Of a stretch of DNA of 64,000 nucleotides, positions 42,868 to 50,301 are shown piece by piece. A program made the position numbers and the translations under genes. The notes below the pieces were generated by a model. That model did no database searches. It had not been told where the DNA came from and saw only the letters and a program-made list of their open reading frames with translations. The stretch is taken from NCBI GenBank assembly GCA_031384605.1, contig JANNAT010000089.1, positions 1-64,000 on the forward strand. Direction: 5' to 3'. The first letter of the stretch is position 1. The number at the start of each line of letters is the position of its first letter. The DNA comes from JANNAT01 sp031384605 (GTDB taxonomy: Bacteria > Pseudomonadota > Alphaproteobacteria > Rhodobacterales > Rhodobacteraceae).

Positions 42868-43411
42868 ATCAGTTATCGTCGCGCTGTTGGCCGCAGCCCC
42901 CGCCTTTGCGCAAACCGCTGACGGCCCCGGCCCGAACCTGACGATCGAAGTGGGCGGTGCGACAACCGGCAGCATCGTGATCGACATGCTGCCAGATCTT
43001 GCGCCAAAACATGTGGCGCAAATCACCGCACTGGCCGCCAAAGGTGCCTATGACGGCGTGGTGTTTCACCGCGTGATTGACGGCTTCATGGCGCAAACCG
43101 GTGATGTGCAATACGGCAAATCAGGGGGTGATACGTCGATGGCGGGGATGGGCGGGTCTGACATGCCGAACATCCCAGCAGAGTTTTCGAAAGAAACCTT
43201 TGATCGCGGTGTGGTTGGAATGGCGCGCAGCCAAGACCCCGACAGCGCCAACAGCCAGTTCTTCATCATGTTCGCGCCGGGCGCATTTCTTGATGGCCAA
43301 TACACCATCGTGGGCCGGGTGATTTCGGGCATGGAGGTGGTTGACGCCATCACCAAAGGCGAGCCGCCCGCGGCGCCTGATATGATGGCAAAGGTGACTG
43401 TCGCGCAGTGA
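42857..43411 (+). CDS. Cyclophilin-type peptidyl-prolyl isomerase, periplasmic
   Basis: 184 aa. A clear signal peptide (MLRKSVIVALLAAAPAFAQ) is followed by the same cyclophilin core (GVVFHRVIDGFMAQTGDVQYG, MARSQDPDSANSQFFIMFAPGAFLDGQYTIVGRVISGME). With the upstream gene it forms a coupled cytosolic/periplasmic pair that looks like a tandem duplication followed by retargeting. A hairpin repeat follows. Confidence 0.93.
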   Translation: MLRKSVIVALLAAAPAFAQTADGPGPNLTIEVGGATTGSIVIDMLPDLAPKHVAQITALAAKGAYDGVVFHRVIDGFMAQTGDVQYGKSGGDTSMAGMGGSDMPNIPAEFSKETFDRGVVGMARSQDPDSANSQFFIMFAPGAFLDGQYTIVGRVISGMEVVDAITKGEPPAAPDMMAKVTVAQ

Positions 43412-43420
43412 AGCCGAAAG

Positions 43421-43490
43421 TAGGGGGACTTCACGTCCCCCTAGCTTCAATCGCCAAGCGATTGCAGCTTCCCCCTTTGGGATATTTGCG
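43421..43490 (+). repeat. 3'-end hairpin repeat, copy E (divergent, after cyclophilin pair)
   Basis: TAGGGGGAC-TTCAC-GTCCCCCTA hairpin (43421-43443), a second ATCGC/GCGAT hairpin, then CCCCCTTTGGGATATTTG. The core is degenerate against the other copies and the AGATGAAGC box is changed. It lies ten bases after a stop codon on the same strand and faces convergent tyrS. Confidence 0.55.
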
Positions 43491-43501
43491 AGCAGAAAAA
43501 A

Positions 43502-44746
43502 CTAAGAGAGCAAGATAAGCGCATGGCGCTTTTTGCCCGCTGTCAGCTTTAGCGGCAAATTCGCTGCCGCAACCCGCCAACCCGCATCTGTCACCATCAC
43601 ATCATTCATCCGCGCACCGCCTTCGGCGATCAGGCGTTTGGCGTCTTTGCCCGATGCGGCAAGACCGCTTCGCACCAAGAGCTGCACGATGCCCAGACCT
43701 TCAGCCAATTCGGCATCGCTGACCGCAAAAGTCGGCAGATCGTCGCCGATGCCGCCTTTTTCAAACACCTCGCGCGCAGTGGCTTCGGCCGTAGCCGCCG
43801 CGTTTGCGCCATGCAGCAGGGTCGTTACCGCGTTGGCCAGCACGATTTTGGCGGCGTTGATATCCGCGCCCGACAGCGCGCCAAGCCGGTTGCATTCGTC
43901 CAGATCAATCTCGGTATACAGCTTCAAAAACCTGCCCACATCAGTATCGGTGGTGTTGCGCCAGAATTGCCAGAATTCATAGGGCGACAAAAGGTCAGCG
44001 TTCAGCCACACCGCCCCGCCCGCCGATTTGCCCATCTTCTTGCCGTCAGATGTGGTCAGCAAAGGCGAGGTCAGCCCGTAGACCTCGGCATCAATCACCC
44101 GGCGCGTCAGATCGACGCCGTTGACGATATTGCCCCACTGATCCGACCCGCCCATTTGCACAAGGCAGCCATAACGGCGGTTCAATTCAAGAAAATCATA
44201 GGCTTGCAGGATCATATAGTTGAATTCAAGAAAGGACAGGCTTTGTTCCCGGTCCAGCCGCGATTTGACAGACTCGAACGACAGCATGCGGTTAACGCTG
44301 AAATGCTTGCCGATATCGCGCAGGAACGACAGATAATTCAGATCATCCAGCCATTCGGCATTGTTGACCATCACTGCATCACCCGGCCCGTCGCCAAACA
44401 CCACATAAGGCGCAAACGCCCGTTTGATGCCGGCGATATTGTCGTCGATCTGCGCGTTGGTCAGCAAAGGGCGCTCTTCGGCGCGAAAGCTAGGATCGCC
44501 CACTTTGGTGGTGCCCCCGCCCATCAAAACAATCGGTTTGCCGCCCGACTTTTGCAGCCAGCGCAGCATCATGATCTGGATCAATGACCCCACATGCAGC
44601 GACTTCGCCGTTGCATCAAAGCCGATGTAACCCGGCACTACGCCCTTTACCAAAGCCTCATCCAGCGCCTGATAATCCGTGCAATCGGCCAAAAAGCCGC
44701 GGGTCATCATCACGCGCATAAAGTCAGATTTCGGATGGTAGGTCAT
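43502..44746 (-). CDS. tyrS: Tyrosyl-tRNA synthetase
   Basis: 414 aa from MTYHPKSDFMRVMMTRGF; a GAGTG lies upstream, weaker than usual. Class I synthetase: GYIGFDATAKSLHVGSL (HIGH-like), LMGGGTTKVGDPSF, MGGSDQWGNIVNG and the DGKKMGKSAGGAVWL (KMSKS-like) loop, with a C-terminal S4 RNA-binding domain (KDAKRLIAEGGARMNDVMV). Convergent with the cyclophilin genes. Confidence 0.97.
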   Translation of the reverse strand: MTYHPKSDFMRVMMTRGFLADCTDYQALDEALVKGVVPGYIGFDATAKSLHVGSLIQIMMLRWLQKSGGKPIVLMGGGTTKVGDPSFRAEERPLLTNAQIDDNIAGIKRAFAPYVVFGDGPGDAVMVNNAEWLDDLNYLSFLRDIGKHFSVNRMLSFESVKSRLDREQSLSFLEFNYMILQAYDFLELNRRYGCLVQMGGSDQWGNIVNGVDLTRRVIDAEVYGLTSPLLTTSDGKKMGKSAGGAVWLNADLLSPYEFWQFWRNTTDTDVGRFLKLYTEIDLDECNRLGALSGADINAAKIVLANAVTTLLHGANAAATAEATAREVFEKGGIGDDLPTFAVSDAELAEGLGIVQLLVRSGLAASGKDAKRLIAEGGARMNDVMVTDAGWRVAAANLPLKLTAGKKRHALILLS

Positions 44747-44760
44747 GGCACACTCATGCA

Positions 44761-44863
44761 TTAAGCGGTTCAGGTTCTGCTGAAAACAAACGCAGCGAAA
44801 AACGCGTTTGAGCGCAGCGAGAGGCAGCGATTTTCGATTCCGAATAAACCTGAACCGCTTTAA
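44761..44863. repeat. Possible MITE or palindromic repeat upstream of tyrS
   Basis: Terminal inverted repeats AAGCGGTTCAGGTT / AACCTGAACCGCTT (14 perfect pairs, extended by TTAA at both ends) flank about 70 bases that contain two CGCAGCG direct repeats. TTAA at both ends could be a target duplication. No coding capacity. Not a normal terminator, as it lies 5' of both flanking genes. Confidence 0.5.
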
Positions 44864-44902
44864 GATGGCTGCGGTATAGCGGGCGGGGGGCCAAAGGGGA
44901 AG

Positions 44903-45997
44903 ATGCGACAGACCGGGGCGATCTGGGCACTAGGGGCGATGTCGGGCACGTCATTGGACGGGGTTGATGCGGCTATGGTGTTGACGGATGGGCATAAAAT
45001 CCATGAATTTGGCCCGCATGCTTACCGCGCCTATTCGGCGGCGGAACAAACGGTTTTGCGCAGCGCTTTGGGCCTTTGGCCCGGTGACAAACGTGTGACC
45101 GAGGCCGCCGAAGTGGTTGAAACCGCGCATGCCGAGGTGTTGGCGCGGTTTTCCGGGGCCGATATCATCGGATTTCATGGGCAAACCCTGGCGCATGATC
45201 CGGGTGGGCGCGGCACGCATCAGGCCGGCAATGGCGCTGTATTGGCGCAGGTTCTGGGCCTGCCCGTGGTTTGGGATTTCCGGTCGGCGGATGTGCAGAT
45301 GGGCGGGCAGGGCGCGCCGCTGGCCCCATTTTTTCACTTTGCCTGCGCGAAGTTTATTCATGCTGATCAACCCGTTGCAATTTTGAACATGGGCGGTGTC
45401 GGCAATCTGACATGGATTGATCCTAGCTTTGCCGCACCTGAAATGGCCGGGGCGTTGCTGGCGTTTGATACTGGTCCAGCCAATGCCCCGATCAATGACC
45501 TGATGCAGGCGCGGCGCGGGGTGATACAAGATGTTGGCGGTGCTTTGGCCGCCAGCGGTGTTGTCGATGACAGGATCCTTGCCCAATTCGCCGCGCATCG
45601 GTTTTTCCTGAAGATCCCCCCCAAATCACTGGATCGCAATGATTTTCACGGCCTTTTGCCGGCGGTTGCCGACCTGTCTGATGCAGGCGCCGCTGCCACC
45701 CTTACGGCAGCCGCCGCGTTGGCGGTGGCAATGGGTGCGCAGCATTTCCCAAAACCGGTTGCGCAACTGTTGGTCACGGGCGGCGGCCGCCTCAATTTAA
45801 CACTGATGACTCAGTTGAAAAATTACATGAGATGTGCCGTGCAGCCAATTGAAACCGTTGGGTTAAACGGCGATATGCTAGAGGCGCAGGCCTTTGCCCA
45901 TCTGGCGGTGCGTGTGGCGCGGGGGTTGCCCACATCTTGCGCGCAAACAACTGGCGTTGCGGCGGCGGTAGGCGGCGGGCAGATCAGCCGACCTTAG
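44903..45997 (+). CDS. anmK: Anhydro-N-acetylmuramic acid kinase
   Basis: 364 aa. Phosphorylates and opens 1,6-anhydroMurNAc in cell-wall recycling. ALGAMSGTSLDGVDAAMVLTDG at the N-terminus, GFHGQTLAHDP, NMGGVGNLTWIDP, FDTGPANAPINDLMQ and the C-terminal LLVTGGGRLNLTLM are diagnostic. AAAGGGGAAG ribosome site. Divergent from tyrS, convergent with rarD (one base apart). Confidence 0.96.
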   Translation: MRQTGAIWALGAMSGTSLDGVDAAMVLTDGHKIHEFGPHAYRAYSAAEQTVLRSALGLWPGDKRVTEAAEVVETAHAEVLARFSGADIIGFHGQTLAHDPGGRGTHQAGNGAVLAQVLGLPVVWDFRSADVQMGGQGAPLAPFFHFACAKFIHADQPVAILNMGGVGNLTWIDPSFAAPEMAGALLAFDTGPANAPINDLMQARRGVIQDVGGALAASGVVDDRILAQFAAHRFFLKIPPKSLDRNDFHGLLPAVADLSDAGAAATLTAAAALAVAMGAQHFPKPVAQLLVTGGGRLNLTLMTQLKNYMRCAVQPIETVGLNGDMLEAQAFAHLAVRVARGLPTSCAQTTGVAAAVGGGQISRP

Positions 45998-45998
45998 G

Positions 45999-46901
45999 CT
46001 ATTTGCCCGCAGCCCGTGCTTGGCGCACCATCGACACGGTATAAATCACCAAAGCCGCCCAGATCATCGGAAAGGCAATCATCCGGGCGCGGCCAAAGGG
46101 TTCGTCAAACACGAACACAGCCGTCAGCAAAATCATCGTGGGCGCGATGTATTGCATGATCCCGATGGTCGATAACCGCAGCAGTTTCGCCCCGTTGGCG
46201 TAAAGCATCAAAGGAACGGCCGTCACCAATCCGGCAGCCAGCAGCATCCCGGTATCAAAACTGACACCATTAAAGAAATGGCCCGACCCGGTCATCGACG
46301 CCCACACAATATAGCCCGCTGCAAAAGGGGAAAGAATCAGCACTTCCAGAAAGAACCCCTGATTTGGCCCAATCGGCAGGGATTTTTTCAGATAGGCATA
46401 AAAGCCCCAGGTCACCGTCAGCCCCAGCGCCGTCAAGGGCAGCTTGCCGTTTTCATAGGTCAAAATCGCAACTGCCACCGCCGCCAGACCAATCGCCAGT
46501 TTTTGCGCCAGACTAAGGCGTTCGCCCAACAAGACCGCACCCAGAAATATCGAAAACAGCGGGTTGATATAGTATCCCAGTGCCGCGTCCAGCGCATGGC
46601 CTGCGCCAATCGACCACACATAAATGCCCCAGTTCACCGTAATCAGCGCCGCTGTGCAGCCCGCCATTGCCAACATGCGCGGGTTGCGGATGGCGGCGCG
46701 AATATCGGCTGTCCGGCCCAGCCAGATCAACACGGCGGCGGCAATCGGGATAGACCAGATCACCCGATGCGCAATCACTTCGGCAGGTGAGATATGCGCC
46801 ACGGACTTCATGTAAATCGGCAAGACCCCCCACAACAAATAGGCGCTAAGTGCAAAGCCAAAGCCGCGCAAGGTATCTTCATTTTTGGGGGGCGTATCCA
46901 T
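45999..46901 (-). CDS. rarD: RarD-like EamA transporter
   Basis: 300 aa with about ten membrane helices. GFGFALSAYLLWGVLPIYMKSVAHISPAEVIAHRVIWSIP is the RarD signature; INWGIYVWSIGAGHALDAALGYYINPL and LGLTVTWGFYAYLKKSL follow. Named after chloramphenicol-sensitivity protein RarD; the substrate is unknown. Its stop lies one base from the anmK stop. Confidence 0.92.
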   Translation of the reverse strand: MDTPPKNEDTLRGFGFALSAYLLWGVLPIYMKSVAHISPAEVIAHRVIWSIPIAAAVLIWLGRTADIRAAIRNPRMLAMAGCTAALITVNWGIYVWSIGAGHALDAALGYYINPLFSIFLGAVLLGERLSLAQKLAIGLAAVAVAILTYENGKLPLTALGLTVTWGFYAYLKKSLPIGPNQGFFLEVLILSPFAAGYIVWASMTGSGHFFNGVSFDTGMLLAAGLVTAVPLMLYANGAKLLRLSTIGIMQYIAPTMILLTAVFVFDEPFGRARMIAFPMIWAALVIYTVSMVRQARAAGK

Positions 46902-47025
46902 GCGGCCTTGCTACGCGTGGCGGCGTCAAAGGGAAACGGCAAACTTGTATCGGATACATTTGGCAAGGCACGGTTCTTATTCACTGTTGCTGGCGTCCAT
47001 GCCTGATGGGTTGGTCAAAGACGAC

Positions 47026-47051
47026 GGGGGGCAAGATCGCTCTTGCCCCCC
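47026..47051 (-). terminator. Strong hairpin after eno
   Basis: GGGGGGCAAGA pairs perfectly with TCTTGCCCCCC around TCGC, 25 bases past the eno stop. There is no real T-run on the minus side, so it may protect the eno message or end transcription with help. Confidence 0.6.
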
Positions 47052-47076
47052 AAATTCAAAATCGTGCGATCCGATT

Positions 47077-48354
47077 TTACGAACGGATAACCGAGCGGCC
47101 CGCATATTCCGCCGTCTCGCCCAGCATTTCCTCGATCCGGATCAGTTGGTTATACTTGGCCAACCGGTCCGACCGTGACAGCGATCCTGTCTTGATTTGC
47201 CCGCAGTTCGTGGCCACCGCCAAATCGGCGATGGTGTAATCTTCGGTTTCACCCGACCGGTGACTTATCACATTGGTATAGCGAGCGCGGTGCGCCATAT
47301 CGACGGCCGCCAGCGTTTCGGTCAGCGTGCCGATCTGGTTGACCTTCACCAACATGGAATTGGCGCAGCCCTTGGCGATGCCTTCGGCAAGGCGCGTGGG
47401 GTTGGTGACAAACAAATCATCGCCGACCAGTTGGATTTTGGTGCCCAATTTATCCGTTAACAGCTTCCATCCCGCCCAATCGTCTTCAGAACAGCCGTCT
47501 TCGATGGAAATGATCGGGTAATCCGCCGCAAGGGCCGCAAGGTAATCAACGTTTTCTTCAACGCTGAATGTCTTGCCTTCGCCTTTCATCACATATTTGC
47601 CGCCCTTGAAATATTCGGTGGCAGCGCAATCCAGCGCCAGACAAATATCTTCACCGGGGCGGTAGCCTGCCTTTTCGATGGATTTCAGAATGAAATCAAG
47701 TGCATCACGGGCGGTGCTGATGTTTGGCGCAAAGCCGCCTTCATCGCCGATCCCGGTGCTTAGGCCTGCTGCCGACAGCTCTTTCTTCAGGGTATGGAAC
47801 ACTTCTGACCCCATGCGCACCGCGTCGCGGATGTTTTCCGCAGCGACCGGCATGATCATGAATTCCTGAATATCAATCGGGTTGTCGGCATGTTCGCCGC
47901 CATTGATGATGTTCATCATCGGCACTGGCAGGATGCGCGCAGATGTGCCGCCAATATAGCGATACAGGGGCTGTCCGGTGAATTCCGCGGCGGCCTTTGC
48001 CACCGCCAACGACACGCCCAGAATGGCGTTTGCACCAAGACGGCCCTTATTATGGGTGCCGTCCAATTCGATCATGGTGCGGTCAATGCCGACCTGTTCG
48101 GTGGCGTCAAAGCCAACAATTTCGGCGGCAATCTCGCCGTTAACGGCGGCCACGGCTTCCAACACGCCCTTGCCCATATAACGCTTTTTGTCGCCGTCAC
48201 GGCGTTCAACCGCCTCATGCGCGCCGGTAGATGCGCCTGATGGCACCGCAGCCCGGCCCATCGCGCCGCTTTCCAGAATGACATCAACTTCAACGGTAGG
48301 GTTGCCCCGGCTGTCAAGAATCTCGCGGGCGTGAATGTCGATGATCGTGCTCAT
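47077..48354 (-). CDS. eno: Enolase
   Basis: 425 aa, normal length; GGAGG seven bases upstream. Converts 2-phosphoglycerate to phosphoenolpyruvate, needs Mg2+. ARE(I)LDSRGNPTVEVDV start, ASTGAHEAVERRDGD loop, GDEGGFAPN with catalytic Glu, SIEDGCSEDDW metal site, LVKVNQIGTLTET with catalytic Lys and SHRSGETED. Monocistronic by spacing. Confidence 0.98.
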   Translation of the reverse strand: MSTIIDIHAREILDSRGNPTVEVDVILESGAMGRAAVPSGASTGAHEAVERRDGDKKRYMGKGVLEAVAAVNGEIAAEIVGFDATEQVGIDRTMIELDGTHNKGRLGANAILGVSLAVAKAAAEFTGQPLYRYIGGTSARILPVPMMNIINGGEHADNPIDIQEFMIMPVAAENIRDAVRMGSEVFHTLKKELSAAGLSTGIGDEGGFAPNISTARDALDFILKSIEKAGYRPGEDICLALDCAATEYFKGGKYVMKGEGKTFSVEENVDYLAALAADYPIISIEDGCSEDDWAGWKLLTDKLGTKIQLVGDDLFVTNPTRLAEGIAKGCANSMLVKVNQIGTLTETLAAVDMAHRARYTNVISHRSGETEDYTIADLAVATNCGQIKTGSLSRSDRLAKYNQLIRIEEMLGETAEYAGRSVIRS

Positions 48355-48435
48355 AGGATGGCCTCCGAAGGGGTTTAAATGGGTTGGTGCGCTTTTAACG
48401 CGGGCGTGCCGTTAAGGAAAGCTGGATTGCGCCTG

Positions 48436-48846
48436 TCAGTCCTTCTTTGCCGGCACGCCCAGCAATTCCAACCGGTGCCCGATCAAGCGGTATCCCAGAC
48501 GCGCCGCAATGCGTTCTTGCAACGCCTCAATCTCTGGATCAACAAATTCAATCACTTGGCCGGTGTTCACATCAATAAGATGATCATGGTGATCGCGCAT
48601 CGCATCCTCGTATCGCGCGCGGCCGTCGCCGAATTCCAACTTGTCCAGCAGACCTGCCTCTTCAAACAGTTTGACGGTGCGGTAAACTGTGGCCAGCGAG
48701 ATTTTCGGATCAATCTTTGCCGCACGGGCATAAAGTTCTTCAACATCGGGATGATCATCGGCGTCTCCAATCACCTTTGCCACGACCCGGCGCTGGTCTG
48801 TCATGCGCAAGCCCTTGGCCGCGCCGCGCGTGATGATGGTTGACAT
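48436..48846 (-). CDS. fur: Fur-family metal-responsive regulator (Fur/Mur type)
   Basis: 136 aa from MSTIITRGAAKGLRMTDQ; the long upstream frame has no homology. DNA-binding half: MTDQRRVVAKVIGDADDHPDVEELYARAAKIDPKISLATVYRTVKLFEEAGLL. The metal and dimer half has HHDHLIDVNTGQVIEFVDPEIE. It lacks the Cys-x-x-Cys zinc pairs of many Fur proteins, fitting the alphaproteobacterial Fur/Mur that senses Mn or Fe. It lacks the HHH motif of Irr. Symbol less certain than family. Confidence 0.85.
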   Translation of the reverse strand: MSTIITRGAAKGLRMTDQRRVVAKVIGDADDHPDVEELYARAAKIDPKISLATVYRTVKLFEEAGLLDKLEFGDGRARYEDAMRDHHDHLIDVNTGQVIEFVDPEIEALQERIAARLGYRLIGHRLELLGVPAKKD

Positions 48847-48973
48847 GGATAACGCCCCGCACTTTCGCCTGATCCCGGCGTAACGCAACTGATGCGGCCA
48901 TGCCAGTGCTTTCAACGGGTTGACAGTCTGGCAACAGCGGCAAAGGGTGGCCGCGAAATCGCCGGAGACGACC

Positions 48974-49852
48974 ATGCGGAAAGACAGTTTAGACCGTGTG
49001 GGATTGGCGGTGCTGTGCGGCGTCACCTTATTGTTGGCGGCCAATCAGATCATCGTCAAAGAGGTGAACAACGGCTTGCAGCCGGTGTTTTTTGCGGGGG
49101 CGCGATCAAGTTTGGCGATTGTGTTTGTTGGCGGGTGGCTGACGTATCGCGGGTTATGGGGCAAATTCCGGCTGGGCGATGCGCTGCCGGGTGTGGCGAT
49201 GGGGCTGGTCTTTGCTGCCGAGTTTTTGTGCCTGTTCATAGCACTTGATCTGACTGCTGTCGGGCGCGCATCCGTCATCTTTTATTCGATGCCGGTGTGG
49301 ATGGCGATTTTGGCGCATTTCGGCCTGCCGAATGAACGGCTGACACCCATTCGCAGTGCAGGGCTTGCCCTGGCGTTTGCGGGAACGGCTTGGGCGATCT
49401 TGTCGCGCAGCCCCGGCGGGCAAGGCAATCTGATCGGCGATCTGTGCGCTTTGGGCGGCGCGTTGGGCTGGGCGGGGACGGCCTTTTTGGCGCGGGCCAC
49501 GCGAATGCGCCATGCCGGCCCCGAAGTGCAGCTGTTCTGGATGGTTTTAGTGTCGGGGCCCGTGTTGTTGCTGGCGTCACCGCTGTTTGGCCCCCTGATC
49601 CGCGATGTGGAACCAATGCACTGGGTTTGGCTGATCTTTCAGGCATCGGTTGTGGTGGCGGGTGGGTTTATCAGCTGGCTGTGGCTGTTGTCGGTTTATC
49701 CCACATCCACCGTTGCCAGCTTTTCCTTCCTAACGCCGATCTTTGCCATCGCATTGGGCCATTTCATCTTGGGTGAGTCGCTGGCTCCGGGGTTGATTGG
49801 GGCGGCAGCACTTGTGGCTGTGGGAATCATCTTGATCAACCGTCGGACCTAG
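48974..49852 (+). CDS. DMT/EamA family transporter
   Basis: 292 aa from MRKDSLDRVGLAVLCG, with GGAG six bases upstream; the track extension to 48920 is not needed. Ten predicted helices in two EamA repeats: ANQIIVKEVNNGLQPVFFAGARSSLAIVF and the second half VVVAGGFISWLWLLSVYPTSTVASFSFLTPIFAIALGHFILGE. Substrate unknown. Divergent from fur, so the 127-base spacer holds both promoters. Confidence 0.88.
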   Translation: MRKDSLDRVGLAVLCGVTLLLAANQIIVKEVNNGLQPVFFAGARSSLAIVFVGGWLTYRGLWGKFRLGDALPGVAMGLVFAAEFLCLFIALDLTAVGRASVIFYSMPVWMAILAHFGLPNERLTPIRSAGLALAFAGTAWAILSRSPGGQGNLIGDLCALGGALGWAGTAFLARATRMRHAGPEVQLFWMVLVSGPVLLLASPLFGPLIRDVEPMHWVWLIFQASVVVAGGFISWLWLLSVYPTSTVASFSFLTPIFAIALGHFILGESLAPGLIGAAALVAVGIILINRRT

Positions 49853-50301
49853 GTTTGGGTCAACGGCCTTGTCTGCCGCCATTCGCCCTTGCCATAGCAC
49901 TTCACTGAACCATCCCAAGCGGGCCAATAGCCATGCTTTTTCGCTGCTGTTCGTGTAACGAATGAACCCCAAGAATGCAGCCTTGCTGCAATTTGCGACG
50001 ATGTGGCGAAAACGCCACCCCTAGGGCAGAACGCTCCGTCAAGCACAAAATATGGTGTAGATGTGTAATAAATTCGTTGCGAAAGCGCGCAAACTACGAC
50101 ATTTTGATAAGGTGCCAAAGAACACCACCAGATGTTGTGGCGCGCAGACAGAGCAGACCAAGATCAAATCATAGCACCCTGGCATTTGGTGCAGACACCC
50201 GAACCCTAACAGGGGCGGGTGGTAGATATTGTCTGTAGACTTTGGCGAGGCGACGGACGGGGCCGCAGAGAACCCCCGCCGTAAACATGGGACGGATGGG
50301 T
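49853..50301. other. 449-base regulatory gap before nrdJ
   Basis: No convincing gene. It contains a NrdR-box-like palindrome at 50043-50058 and a weaker CCAC-N8-GTGG palindrome at 50125-50140. I looked for a cobalamin riboswitch (expected for some B12-dependent enzymes) and saw no B12 box. A long untranslated leader is likely because the nrdJ start is at 50302. Confidence 0.5.
50043..50058. promoter_or_regulatory. Candidate NrdR box
   Basis: GCACAAAATATGGTGT fits the 16-base ACACnATATATnGTGT type consensus of NrdR operators in outline. It lies about 245 bases before nrdJ. NrdR usually needs two boxes about three helical turns apart; the only second candidate here is 82 bases away and weak. 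Confidence 0.45.

Noticed and set aside
49853..50301. Cobalamin riboswitch before nrdJ
   Set aside because: Expected for a B12-dependent enzyme in some bacteria, but no B12-box or matching stem arrangement was seen.
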